Assembly (NCBI GenBank): GCA_000727475.1
Contig: KL647288.1
Coordinates: 5,414,306-5,478,305, forward strand
Origin: Sarcocystis neurona
Taxonomy: Eukaryota > Apicomplexa > Conoidasida > Eucoccidiorida > Sarcocystidae
DNA: 64,000 bases
Direction: 5' to 3'
Part shown: piece by piece, positions 12,301 through 25,799 of the stretch
Layout: each line of letters begins with the position of its first letter
Numbering within the stretch: position 1 is the first letter of the stretch
The notes under the pieces: generated by a model
What the model was told of the DNA's origin: nothing
The model's database searches: none
Seen by the model: the letters and a program-made list of their open reading frames with translations, nothing else
Position numbers and translations under genes: made by a program

Positions 12301-15300
12301 GCGTGTGCGTATATGTGTACATGTGTGTATATGTGTGATGTATACACATGTATATATCTGTGTGTATGCAGGTTCCTCTATAGATACACACACACAGGCA
12401 TGCTTCCGGAACACTGTTTTTGTGTGGAGTCTGCCTCTATTGTGGCTGCGGCCGTCGACAGCGAAGTCGCACACGCACGTTGGTGTGTAGCCGGTGCTCC
12501 TCGTGTGTCTATACACCAGACGAAGGACGCAGAAGACTGGCAGGTGGACGTGGACGGCAAGAGCCGCGACATGTGAAATGGCCGATGGCCTTTGCTCGGT
12601 TGCTGCTGTGCCTGCTGCTCTGCTTCTGCAGTAGCTGCTGCTCTGCTGCCGCTGGGAGTGCTGTTGTCGCTAGCGCCCTCCCCTGCAACAGAAAATGTTA
12701 CGCTGCATCTACGCTTCCAGGACACAAGGCGCGCACATCCCGAGCGTCGACGTTGCTGCCGCTGCTGCTGCTTCCTTGGCCCCAGCGGGCACTTCTGACT
12801 GCGGTTCGTGGTTCGGTGTTGCTGTCGCCGCGTGCTGCTCCGCTGCTGCTCCTGCTGCTGCTGCTGCCTGCGCGCACATGTCGCTGCAGCATCCTCGCGT
12901 CTTTCTTCCTGCTGTTAGCGTGGGCCTCTTGCTGCTGGTGCCGCTGTGCACACGTCGTCGTGCTGCTGCTGCTGCCCGTCGTCGTCCTCGTGTTGTTGCT
13001 GCGAGTGCCGTGTTTTTGCCGCGACATACTTCCCGCGTCCTGCTGCGGCTCCTGCAGGCGACTGTGCCGCTACTCCTGCTACTGCGTACGCATATTTTGT
13101 GTCCAGGTACCTGCGTCTCTTCGACTCGTGTGGGCTGAAGCACTGGAGAAGTGGCTGCCACATATCTGTTGCCCGCCATCCTCTCTCCTGGTTATATTCA
13201 GCAGCGAGGATCGACCTGCTGTCGCCCCTCCTGCCCCTGCTGTCCCTGCTGCTGCCACTCCTGCTGCTGCTGCTGTCCCCCTCCCTGAGGTTGGTGCTGT
13301 CGCCACTGCGACTGCGACTTTCGATGCCACCCCCACATCTGCGGCTGCATCTCCTGCTGCTTCTGACACTGCTGCTGCTCCTGGTTCTCCTGCTGCTGGT
13401 GGTCCCGCTACTGCTGCTGCAGAAGATGCAAGCGAGCCGGCCTCGCTAGCTGTGTGTCCAGTAGAAGAAGGAGAAGCCAGTTCCTTTGCCAGTCCCCAGC
13501 GTCAGACACACGAAGAAGAGGAGCAGCAGCAAGACGAACCGCAGCAGCGGCAAAAACACCATCCGCAGCACGAGCAGCATGAGAAGCACCAGCAACCTCC
13601 CGAGAAGCAGCGTCAAAAACAGCAGCAGCAGCGGATCGAGCACCGCGTTGTCGTAACGTCGTTTGAAATGGCCCGGCGTTTGCCTGGCATTCTGCTGCAG
13701 ATGGACTTCGACATGGTTATCGTCGATGAAAGCCACCGGCTGCGCACCCCAGCAAGTGCGGGAGCAGCTGCCGCAGCAGCAGAGGCACAGGCAACGCGAC
13801 AGGTCCTTCAGCTGCTCAAAGCAGCCAGGTACGCCCTGCTGCTTTCTGGCACGCCGAGCGTCAAGCATCCTTTCGACTTATATACGCAGATCGACGCACT
13901 GCGTCCCCCCGTTTTCGAGCGAGAGGCGTGGCTGCAACAGCGGCAACAGGTTCGCGCCCACTGGGTCCACATGCAGCAGGAAGCCGCAGCGGCAGCAGCA
14001 GAAAGGCATATGGAGGAGAAAGGAAAAGACCGGCGAGAACCGAGAAGAGCAGAAGGAGGGACAGAGTTAGCATCAGCAACAAGAGGAGGGCAGAAAGGAG
14101 AGGGAAAAGAATGTGGAGGCGCAGAAGGAACTGCAGCAGAAGCACAACGAGAGGAGAAAGATGGCGGGATAGGCGTCGCAGCGGGAGAAGCAACGGCGAC
14201 AACGACAAGAAGACGCAAAAAAGCAAAAGAAGCAAAGAAAGCTGCGGCAACAGCCGATCTGGAAGCAGCCCCAGCAGGAGAAGGGGAAGAACAGAAACTG
14301 TCGAAAGAAAGACGAAGAACAGCAGGAAAAGGGGAAGAAGGCGGAGAAGAAGAGGCAGCACCAGCAGCAGCAACAGCGTCTTTGAAAACGTCAGCAGGAA
14401 GTGAAGAAGCACCAGCAGCGACACGGACTGCACCAGCCGCAGGAGAGGAAGCAGCAGCAGCAGCAGCCAGTGAAAGAGGGAGAAGAGCAGTGGAAGACGG
14501 ACAGCGAGAGGAAGCAGCAGAAAGACTTGCTGCGGAAGGCTCGGATGAAACATCAGCAACTGCTGCAGTTGGTACATGGAGATCCACAGAGCAGCAGCAG
14601 GAGCAGCAGCAAGAGAAGGAGAAGGAGGCACTGCTGCGCTTGTGGGTAGTGCTGCAGCGACAGCGACAGTCGCTTCGCGTACACCAGCAGCAACACGGCA
14701 ATTTCCTTCGGCCTGACCACATTCAGTTCGGCGGTAAGCAGCAGGGGCTGCAGCAGCATGCAGAAGCGCAGCCACGGCAGCAAAAGCAACAAATAGACGG
14801 CCAGCAATAGCCTCAGTCAGCACCTGCAAGAGCAGCCGCAGCAGGAGGACCCGCAGCAGCACGAGCCGCAGCAGCGGGAACTGCAGGAGCCGTAGCAATA
14901 GCAGCAGCAGGAGTCACAGCAGCACCTTTGATTGTTCCTGGTGCCAGTCATCTGTATAAAATGCCTTCCACAGGCGAACACGCGCATTTGCTGCAATGAC
15001 CCGACGCTTGCAGAGGGACGTCTCTGAGCCGCGGCTCCACGTCTCCTTGAAAGCTCAGCGTTTTTCGTCTACCTGCGTGCATGCACACATACGTGCACAT
15101 GCTGCATAAGCAAAATGATGCATAAAAGCAAGTAGGTTGACCCAGATACATAGTGATTCAGACAGCAAGACACGAACAGAGAGACAGATAGCGAGACAGA
15201 CAGAGACAGAAAGATAGGCCGAGAAGCATATCTTTTGTGTACGCGTACGTGTTGGGTCTCCCTGTGGCTCTCTTAAATACATACATTTGTGTATAAGTGT

Positions 15301-18300
15301 CCACGACTATTCGGTATAAGTGTGTCGTTGTTTGACTATTCTAAGTGAACTCTCTGTAGCGTATATACTCGGAGGTACCACACTCTTCTCGCCAAGGCAT
15401 ACAAGTATATCGGGGGACGCACACACGTATATATAATGTGTACATTTATATATGTACATTTTATATACGTATACGTATATGTGGAAAGTCGTGGACTGAC
15501 TGGTACACAGATAGACAGAGATATAGATATTGATAAAAGCATACTTGCTACTTATATATGTGTAACGGTTTGTGCGGGGCTGAGCTTCCTGAAGAAGCAT
15601 GCATATGCGTCTGTACACATGCTTATGATATACGTAGTGCACACACACACACGTACGCAGGCTGACAATGTCTCCTCCGTTGCTGTCCCTGGTGATGTGC
15701 GCGGGTATCAGAAGAGTACTGCTCGTCTTGGGTAACGTACGGCCACAGAAAAAGATACGGAGCCTCTCCGCGTTGTTGGGAGCTGCATCTGCTGCTGTCT
15801 TCGGCCGTGCTGCTGCGGCGGAGGAAAAAGCTGCGGCCGCTGAAGCAGCAGCAGGAGCCGCAGGCACCCGCGCTCCCAGAGGGTGCACGTGGAAGTTCCA
15901 TCGAAGCCCAACCAGCAGCTGCTGCACCAGCGGCAGCAACATTCGCCGCGCCCCCAGGGGGAACAAGGTTAGCAGCAGAGCAAGCAGCAGCCGAGCGAAC
16001 AGCAGGGGAGCGAGCAGCAGGAGAGCGAGCAGCAGGAGGACGAACAGCAGCAGCGGCAGAGCCAACTTCAACAGCGCAATCGACGGCGGCGGCATCACAG
16101 AGAGGAACAGTAGCGGAAGCAGCAACAGCAGGAGGAGGAGGCAGTGCCCTCATTTGTGGGAGAGCTCCAGGAGACGGCCATCACCGAAGCTGCACACCTG
16201 AGTCAGCGGACGTCGCAGCAGCAGCAGGGATAGCAGCAGCGGCAGCAGCGGCAGCAGCAGTACCGGCACCGAACGGTGAAGCTGCAGCAGAGGAAGACGC
16301 AGATAAGGACGCAGGACAAGGTGAAGGAAAAGACGACGTGGAGAGAGGCGAAGCAGCAAGTGATAGCGAAGCTCTTGTTGTTCCCCCGTGTACACGCATT
16401 TTGCAAGTGCTGCAGCTGTCGAAGCAACACAACGATGTACTTGCTGCTGTTTCTGCAGCTGCAGTGCTGTTGCAGCAGCCGCGGTTCCTTCCCCTCCTAC
16501 ATCAGATGCAGCTGCTGCTGCAGCAAAAACGACCGCAGCAGCATATGCAGCAGCGGCACCAACGGCAGCAGGGAAGGGACGCGCAGCAGGAGGAGCAGCA
16601 GCAGCCAGAGGAACAGCTACAGGACGCGAAAAAGGAAGAGGAGAAGCCACACGAGAAGCAGCAGCAGCAACAGCAGCAGGAAGACGCGAAGCAGCCGCCA
16701 GAGAAAAAGGGAGCGGAGAAGCAGCAGGAGAAGCAGCGGCAGCAACAAGAGGACGAGGACACGAACCCGCAGCAGGATGAACAGCCGCAGCAAGACGAAC
16801 AGCCGCAGCAGGACGAACAGCCGCAGCAGGACGAACAGCCGCAGCAGGACGAACAGCAGCAGCAGGGCGACCAGCAGGAAGAGGCGGACCAACACGAGAA
16901 GCAGCAACAGCACCGAAAGCGACAACGGCGTCAACAGCCGCGGACTCAAGTGACGAGCACATACTTCGCAACCGCTGAGGAGACGCATGCAGAGAAAACG
17001 CACGCCGCTGCAGCTGCAGCAGCAGGCACGGCAAGAAGCGCAGCGGCGACAGGTGTCTGTTCAGGAAAAGGGGGCACTTCATCAGCAACAGCAGCACCAG
17101 TAGTACCAACAGCAGCGGATGAGGTTTTCAAGAGGAAACACACGGGAAGCGGGAAGAGAAAGAGAGAGACGGAAGACAGAGAGAAAGAGGTGCTTCTCCA
17201 AGAACAGCAGCACAACGTCTCGAACGAGCAGGAGCCTCACGGTCTGCTGCAACAGCAAAACTGTCGAGTGTCGAAGAAGCAACAGCAGCAGCACTCACGC
17301 GGCGTCAGAAGGGAAGAGACAGATGTGGGGAAGCAGAAGCCCCCTCAAAATGCTCCTGCAGCACCACCTGTGGCTGGTTATTCATCCGCTGTCCCGCATA
17401 GGGTAGCTGCTGTTCTACCAGATGCGGCTCCTCGTCCTATTGCAAGCCCTGCTGCATCTGCTACGCTCTCCGCCTCCGCTTCACCACCACTGTCTGCAGC
17501 TGCCGCTGCACCCCCTAGTGCCGCTGGCGAGGCTGCTGCTTCTCCTCCGGCGACTTGTGCTGCTGCAGGTGCTTCTTCTCCGGCTCCTGCTGCCTGTCCT
17601 CCTGCTGCTGTTTCTGCTGCTGCCCTTGCTACTTCTCCTCTGCCACCGCCTGGAGGACGGAGGAGAAAACGGACGAAGGACGCGCCTACAGGCGCGGCTG
17701 CTGCTTCTGTTGCTGGGAAGACGAACGCACACGCAGCAGGAGCAGCGGCAGCGGCAGCGGCACTGCAGCTACTGTCTCCCCTTCTGGAGGAGGGTCTCGC
17801 GAAATGGGTCGTACGAACAGCAGCCGAACGTGCAGGCCTAACGAAAATAACTGCAGTAATGCAATGGGTAGAAGAGAAATTCCTGCGCGTGATTTTGCAG
17901 CGGGAGAGGGAGCGAGCAGCAGCCGCAGCGGCGGAGAGGCATAGCAGGCGCAAGCGCAGCAACAAAACGAGAGGCGGAAGACAAGACGAGGAAATGCAGC
18001 ACAAGACCAAGGAACTTCTCCCCATGCGAAAGGAAGTGGAAGAAATGAAAGACGAAGACGACGAGTCGAGTGACGATGGTATGTGCCTGCGGCAGCAGTG
18101 TGCTGGTAACCTCCGCAGGGTGGACGCAGACCTTGTTATTACGGCAGCACCACAAAAATATCTGTCTGTCTTCTCCGTCACCAAGCAAATGTATTTTCTT
18201 CAGTTCACTCAGGAATAAACAAATCGAAATCCCTCTCTACACACGTCAATATACATATGTACATGAGGACACTTCTGCACGTGCATATCATTACACACAT

Positions 18301-21300
18301 ATGTGTGCATGCGTACCTACGTGAAGGTTTATGTATGCACACATCTATCCGTTTACGTGTTGTCTCTCTGTATATCCACTGCTGTCTATATACTGAGAAG
18401 TGCATCTACGCATCAATGTGTATGTATATATATATATATATGGCATATCTTCTGTGAGAGACCGGGTGCCAGCCCCTACATCTTATGTTGACGGACGTTG
18501 TCTCTCCAGCACCTCATGATCTAATCATCCGCAGAATGTGTATATATATATATATATGTATCCCATCAGCTCTGTGTCTACGAATATACATATATATATA
18601 CATATATATATATATATCGGTAGCTGTATTTGTATATGGATGTGTATGTATATACATATATGGGTAGATTCGGATGTACATATATACAACTGTAGCTGTG
18701 TACACATATTCGTATATATATATATGTATATGAATTGGGTAGTTGTGTATGTGTGTGCACTTAGCACCCCTTGATACTATGTAGAAGTGTGCATGCGTAC
18801 TATCCGTGTGCACATCTGCGTCTGCGTACGCCATTCCTCGGTAGGGAGAAACCTGCGTGCGCTACACTCCTCTGGCTCCTGCGGAAGACGTTTCCCTTTG
18901 TCTTCCTGTACAGGGGCTCTCTCTATTCATGTATGTGGACTCTGCTGTCGCACACACAGACAGTTAGAGTAAGGGGAGCGGGTATCCTCCCTGGTCGCCC
19001 ATACGTGTATACGTGTACGTCTATATGTACACATATGTGTAGTTCCACACGTGTGTATTTAGATAAACGTCTGTGTCCATATACGTGTGTAAATATGTGT
19101 GTATAAATGTATCTGTACGTATATACGTTGTACGTATGCATGCACACAGGTGCTCGTACGAGCGCGCGCAAACACGTACGCGAGTCTCTTTCTGTGTAGG
19201 CTCCTGCCTCTGTGTGGACGTCTGAATATATACGGCGCCTGCAGACGAAAATGAGCGGATAAAGACGGGGTGTTAGTTCACTTTCTGTGTCTCTGTGCCT
19301 GTCTCTGTGTCGATCAGTAACACACAACCCGTTTCTCTCTCTGTGCCCAGTTCAGGAAGACGTACTATGGGTCTCACCTTCCATGTGTGTGTATGTGTCT
19401 GTGGGTGGGTTAGTGGGGCAGCTGGAACATAGTAGACGCGGAGTTCATGCGTGTAGATTTATCCTTGTAGACACGCGTCTGCGCTGGTGTATACGTGTCC
19501 ACCTTGCTCTGCGTGCGTCCTCCTCCCTCTTTTCTTATTTCTTCTTGCTTGTGGACTGGACTGGGTTGGCTCATTTGTGTTGCTTTCTCTCGTGTTCAGA
19601 TGAAGCCTCTGCAAAAGTCGTTATTTTTGCGCACCACCGGCGGGTGTTGGACTGCGCAGAAGCGGCGCTGCAGCGGCTCCAGCGATTTCGTCCGGGGGGG
19701 CGTCGCCGTCCCGACGCCGGGCGGCACCCCACACTTTTTCTTCCCAGTGCGGCGGCTGCAGCAGGAACAGAAGAAGACGCGGCAGTAGCGGCAGCCACCA
19801 CCGAAGCAGTGGCAGGGGGGGGCAGAAGACGACAAAGAGAAAGAGCCCAAGCAGCAGCTGGCGCCGAATCAGCAAGCGCTTTCGACAGCTCGCCAGTCAC
19901 AGCACCCGCAGCAGCTGACGCTGGTGAGGAGAAACGTGGTGGTGGAGGAGGAGAACAAGAAGAAAAGGAAGATGTTTCAGCAGCAGCAGCGGCACCTACA
20001 GGCAAAGGAAGACGAGGAAAGGCACTCCCACCGAGCGGCGGGCAGCAGCAGCACCGCCGACACGAGGTGCAGACGCAGGAGAAGGAGGAGGCGGAGGCGC
20101 AGCGGCTGGAGACGCAGCAGCTGGAGGCGCAGCAGGAGAAAGCGCAGCAGGGACCCAGGAAAGAAGAAGATGAAGACGAGGAAGACGACGTGCTGTTCGA
20201 ATACGTTCGTATCGACGGCGCTGTTGGGGAGGAAGAAAAGGCGCGCAAGAGAGAGATCTTCAACCGCCGCCGCCGTTGCCGCGTCGCTTTGCTCTCCGTC
20301 ACTGCGTCGAGCCATGGCGTAGGCACCCCTGTCGAGCAGCACGGCGACACCGCGATGCGTGGACTACAGCTATAAAGTCACTTTCTACAGCGCCTTAACA
20401 CTTTATATTTACACTCTGTAGAGTCTCTACGATTGACGTTGACGAACAGTCGCTTTTTTTGCAGCACCTCAACATCTGCTACTTGCATTTTGTAGAATCT
20501 CTACGGTTGAGGTTGAGGAAGATGTGCGTGTGTGACTCTCTGTACTGCAGCGCCTGCTTGTCGAGGAAAGGAGGTGCTGTTTTGTTGGCCGTTGCATATG
20601 TAGACGAAGACGGTGTTGTGCGTCTCTTGTAAAGAGAGAAGGCGAGAGGAAAAGAGAGGAGGAGGAAGAGAACGAACAGAGAGAAATGCAGATGGCCAAG
20701 GGCGCGCGTCTGTGTGGGACTTGACTCTCCCTGGAGAGAAGTTGGCGCGGGTCTCTTGCGCGTAGATAACTCTCGCGTGCTTGCATCCGAAGGACACGAC
20801 AGACATGCAGCTAAAAGAGAGACGGGGAAGCACAGACCCTGGGGCTGGCCGAAACGGAAAGAATGTGTGTTTGTGTATGCATGAGGAAGCAAGACTACCC
20901 TATATGAGCAGCAACGCACACATATATGCACGTATATATATATATGTATGCGCAGTGCACGTACGTATATGTATGCACTGCACCACACATATATACCTAT
21001 ATGTGTATAATATACGTAGGGTGCCTTAGGCGTGTGGCTGTGCGAGGGTGTCAGCCGGGGGACGCACGACGTTGGAGCAGCAGCACAGGAGTCGCGCAGT
21101 GCAGGCGCATTTCACTTTGCATTTATAGATACATAAATGCGTGTATGGGCATGCGTATTCTTCGACGCGGCCGGGTGTTGCTGCGGCTGTTGCTGCCGCC
21201 TCAAGAGAATCTGCTGCTACTGCTGCGGCAGTGCCGCGACGACTGCGCAGCGCTTTGCCGTTTCTCCTGCTGCCGCTGCTGCTTCAGCCGCCGCAGCAAC

Positions 21301-24300
21301 ACGTGCGCGTCTGTCCTCTTCTCTGCTGATGAAGGACAGAACGGGTGTAGTATTCACAAATTTACAGGGGCGCGCACTTCGCAGAAGTCCTTGCTCTGCC
21401 AGTGGGACTGTGCCGCTGCTGCTGGGGACGGGGGGGTGGCGGTGGGTGAAATGTATACCCTGCCAAAGCACGCCTCCCCGCGCACACACGCCTCCCGTCT
21501 CCCACGTCTGTTGCTGCAGCGCTGCTGCTGTTGCTATCCGCGTCAACAGACGACTCGCTGCTGCTGGGGTTGCGTGTGGGAGGGATGCGCTTTTTCCTGG
21601 TGGCGAATGCTTACAGTCTTGCCAGTGCTCATCCGCCTCTACGGCTACTGCTGCTGCTGCGCCGCAGCTGCTGACAACGTGTGCCGCTGCTGTTGCCTGC
21701 TGCCGTCAGTACATGCATTGTGGATGCGCCGGCAGCAACCGCATGCATTTTCGTGCTACGTGAACGTTTGCTGCACTGCTGCTTCTGGGGGTTGCTGCAG
21801 CTGTCCCTGCCTCTATTCTGGTGATGTCTTCTGCTGCTGCGGCCTCTGTTTTGGCAGGTGGATTTGTCGGCAGCAAATGCATGCGTATTTGCGGAGCTGC
21901 TGCCTACTCAGCACGAACTGCTGCAGGCGGAGGGACGCATGCACCGCAGAGGACAGAAGCGCCCCGTCTCCTCCTTTTTTCTTGTTGGCAAGGCTCTAGC
22001 CGATGAGGTGGATGAGCAGCAGCAACATCAAGAAGCAGAAGAGAAGCAACAGCACGTAGACGGGGAAACGGAACTCGGAAGAGACCGAAGAGGTAGAGAG
22101 GAAGACCAAGAAAATGTGGAAATGCAGCAAGAGGAGCAGCAGCGGAAAGAAGAAGACGGGGAGAAGCTGCAGCTGCAGCACCGCGGAAAGACAAATCAAG
22201 ACGCGCAACAACAACGCGGAGCCGCTCCAACAGCAGCAGCAGCAGCTCCCGTAGTAGCCACTCCAGCAGCAACCCGAAAGTCGGCAGCATCAGCTGTATG
22301 CACAGCAGCACCACCAGAAGCAGCAGCACACATACCAGCACGTAAGAGAGATGACGGACAAAATCCAGCAGTGAGGGTCCCACAAGAGAAAGTGGGAAAG
22401 CACTTGTGTTCAACGAAGGAAGCAGCAGAGGAAGAAAGAAATCATATGGCTACTTCTGCCACTCCTGTGCCTGTCTGTAAGTGCGACGTTTCTTGCTCAG
22501 ATGCTGCTGCTGCTGATGCTGCATTACCTCCCCCACGATGTTCTGCTGCAGCTGGTTCAAACGTGTCCGGCTGTGACTGCTGCTCTGTTGCTGCACCCGC
22601 TGCTTCTCCTGGCCGCTGCTGTTGCGCTTCTGCCGCCACTGGTGCTTCCTGCACCTGTTGCTGCTGGAAGTGTTCTCCTACTGCTTTTTCCGCACTGCTG
22701 CGGGCGTTTCGAAGAGCAGTGCAGCAGCAGGAGCGCAGGTTCTTAAGGGAAGCAGAAGCACATGATGTAGCAGCGTGGGAGAGATGTGCAGCAGCTGCAG
22801 CAGCCATTCACCGGGTCGTCGACGGGCCTTCAGCAGCAGCGGCGGGCGATACCTTCCCGCTTCTGCTGCATGCGAAAGCTGTGTGGGGTGCAGGCATCAG
22901 CTCGCCTGTTGCTGCTGCAGGGTCCGCAGCAGCAGTAGCAACCGCAGCAGCAGTAGCAACAGCAGCAGCAACAGACGGAGGAACAGGAGAAACGGCAGGA
23001 ACCAATGTGGCAACGAACACAGCAGTAGCAGCCGCAGCGGGTAGACAGGCAGCAACAGCAGCAGAGACAGCGAATGTTGCACCCACCGACGCAGCCGGAG
23101 CAACAACCGCAGGTCCAGCCGCAGCGACGGAAGAAGCGAGAATGACAGCGGAAGCAATGCGCACAGAAGAGACAGAAAGAGCGGCAGCGGATGTAAAAGG
23201 GGATATTTCTGCAGACTGCAGCAGTTTTTTGCACGCGGAAGATGGCGCGAAAGATTTGCGCTTCATTGTTTCGCAGTACACGAAGCGAATCCACGTCCTC
23301 AGGCCTGTCCCCGCGAGCAGCAGCCACAGCAGAAGCAGCACCAAGAAAAGCAGCAGCAACAGCCCCACCAGCGGCAGCAGCGTCAACCGCGGCAGACACA
23401 GAATCGCCGCCAGTAGTAGTCTCCCCGCTGAATCGAAGGAGTACAGCTCGGTAGAAGTGGAGGAAGCCTTTAGCGTGAGTCCTGCTCGTCCTGGTCGTCT
23501 TTCTACCATTTCTTCTGTTGCTGTACGCAGTGCAAAGTCTGCTGCTGTTTCTGGGGTCGTTGAAGGTGGAGAGAAGGCTGCCTGCTTTGTCGGCTGCGAA
23601 TCCGCAGGAGTTTTGCTGCTGCGGCAGCCGCCGCAGTTGGTGCAGCTGCTGCAACAGCAGCGTAAAGAAGCACGCGTGAGTGCTGGTGCTGCGGGCTCGG
23701 CTGGACTTCCACAAGATACGACGCATGCAGCAGCAACAACGTCCACAGCAGCAGTGGCAACGGCCACAGCGGCAGCAGCGGCTGAGCGTGAACGAGAACA
23801 GTCGCTTTTATTTGAACCGCTCGGGATTAGTTTTTTGCCTGAGGAGCTGCTGCGCCCTGTCCCCCTGCAGCAGCAGCCAAACACTCTGCACACGTATCAG
23901 GAACCGACAACCGGCTGCACGAACAGCTGCAACAGCATTCCCAGCAACGAAACCGGCTGCAGCAAGTTGGCGGCTGCTTGCGCTGCTGTCTCTCCCCCTG
24001 GTGCAGTCCCTCCGGGTCGTCACACTTTCGAAAGGTTTAGTGCTGCTGCTGCTGCTGGTACTGCTGCTGCTGCAGCTGTTGCTGCTCTTCCTGCTCCTGC
24101 TGCTTTGGAGCAGACGGAGATGATTCGGCGGTCTGCTGCTCAATTTTATAAGGAGTACCTTTCACTCTCCTCGTACCAGCGACGTTGCGTAAGGCGCTGC
24201 TACGCCCCTGCTGCGCTGCTGAAATGGTTAGCAGCAATGCCTGACCTGCCGCGTGTCCTTGCTGCGCGCAGCTTCTCCGGCACGCCAGCGGCAGCAGCAG

Positions 24301-25764
24301 CGTTGCCCCCTCCGGCGCTTCCTTCACCCTTCCTGCAGGACAGGGGTGAACCGCAGCTCATATTGCAGCAGCAGGAGACGCAGTTGCGGCAGCAGCAGCA
24401 GAGTCACAGTCGACAGCAACTGCAACTCGTGGAACAGGGGGAGCAGCAGCAGCATTCAGAGCCACAGCCGCATCAGTCCGCGCAGCAGCAACAGCAGGCG
24501 GAGGAGCAGCTTTTGGCGGAAAGGCAAAACCCAGACGGCGGGAACAGGCAGTCTTTGTGTGTCTTCCCCCTTCCCGCTGCGGCTGTTGCTTTTTTGGCAG
24601 GCAGCAATGGAGCAGCAGCTGACAGCCGTTGCAGCATCCCACGTGGGAAGCCTGGAAAGTATCCGCGGTTTCTTCAGGATCTGCAGCACCTCACCCCCGT
24701 TGTTGACAGCAGCAGGAACGGCCGCAGCAGCAACGAGAGCAGTGGCAGCAAGAGCGGCCGCAGAGGCAACGAAAGTAATGACAGCACTGAAGGCAACACA
24801 GGTGCTGGTGGAAAGTGCGCCGCAGCTGCTGACGCAGCTGCGCCGGATACGCGACGAAGCAGGCAGAAGCAGAACACTCGAAAGAGAGATAATTCGTCCG
24901 TCGCAGCAGCCTCAACTGCGACAGCGAAAGACGCAGGAGCAGCAGTGCGCAGAGCAGCGCTGCCAGCAGATAAACCGTCAACAGGAACAGCGCTAGAAGA
25001 AGCAGGGGGAGCAGCAGCACAGACAGCAACAGGTGCTGGAGTAGGCGCAGGATCAACAACAGCAGGAGCAGAAGAGACAGCTGCAACGGAAAGACGAGCA
25101 GCAGCAGCAGCAGCGGGGGAAGTAGCAGGACAAGTAATAGCAGCAGGCGGCGCAGGAGCAGAAGATACAGGTGTCGGCAGGAGACAGCCAAGGCAGCATG
25201 TGGAACATCAAGAACAGCACGTGGCTAGAGAAACCGGCGTCGGGAACGGACAAAGTTCAGGCGGACGCACACTTGAGCTGCTGCGGAGTGGCAGCGGGGA
25301 AGCCGCAGAAGAAAAGAAGCAGCAGCCCGTGGCAAATGAAGAGCAGCTGGGAAGATGTGCAGACGTCCACAGCAGCGACAGCTTCCCTGGCGCCCATGAC
25401 GACACCAAAACGAGCAACGGGAAGAGCAGCAGGCGGGAGAGGCACACGAAGGAGAACAGCAGCGCCAGCGTCAAGACTAGCAGGAACACCACAAAGAGCA
25501 GCGACAGCAAGAACAGCAACAGCAGCGGCAGCAAGAGTAGCAGCAGGAGCAGGAAGCTTCGGAAGGGGCGATGCAGCAGCCGCTACTTCCCTGTGCGAAG
25601 TGAAGAGTCTCCGAGTAAAGACCAGCAGCCCACAAGCAGTAAGCAGATCCGTCCCTGCATGTTAGAAGCGGGAGGCAGTCTATACATGTGCATGCACATC
25701 GATCTTCTGAGGACCTACAGCTGCGTGCGTGAGCTTGCCCCACAAGCAGAAAAGACACACGCAT

Positions 25765-25799
<35 letters not shown>

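Noticed and set aside
12420..13106. Open frame upstream of exon 4 (Leu/Cys/Arg-rich)
   Set aside because: It is CTG-repeat translation. Motif Ia joins exon 3 exactly at 13107 in phase 0 after a normal acceptor.
22460..22700. Cys-rich stretch in exon 7 as an NZF or other zinc finger
   Set aside because: Cysteines come from TGC/TGT phases of the CTG repeat. Spacing does not match NZF (W-x-C-x2-4-C...N-x6-C-x2-C).
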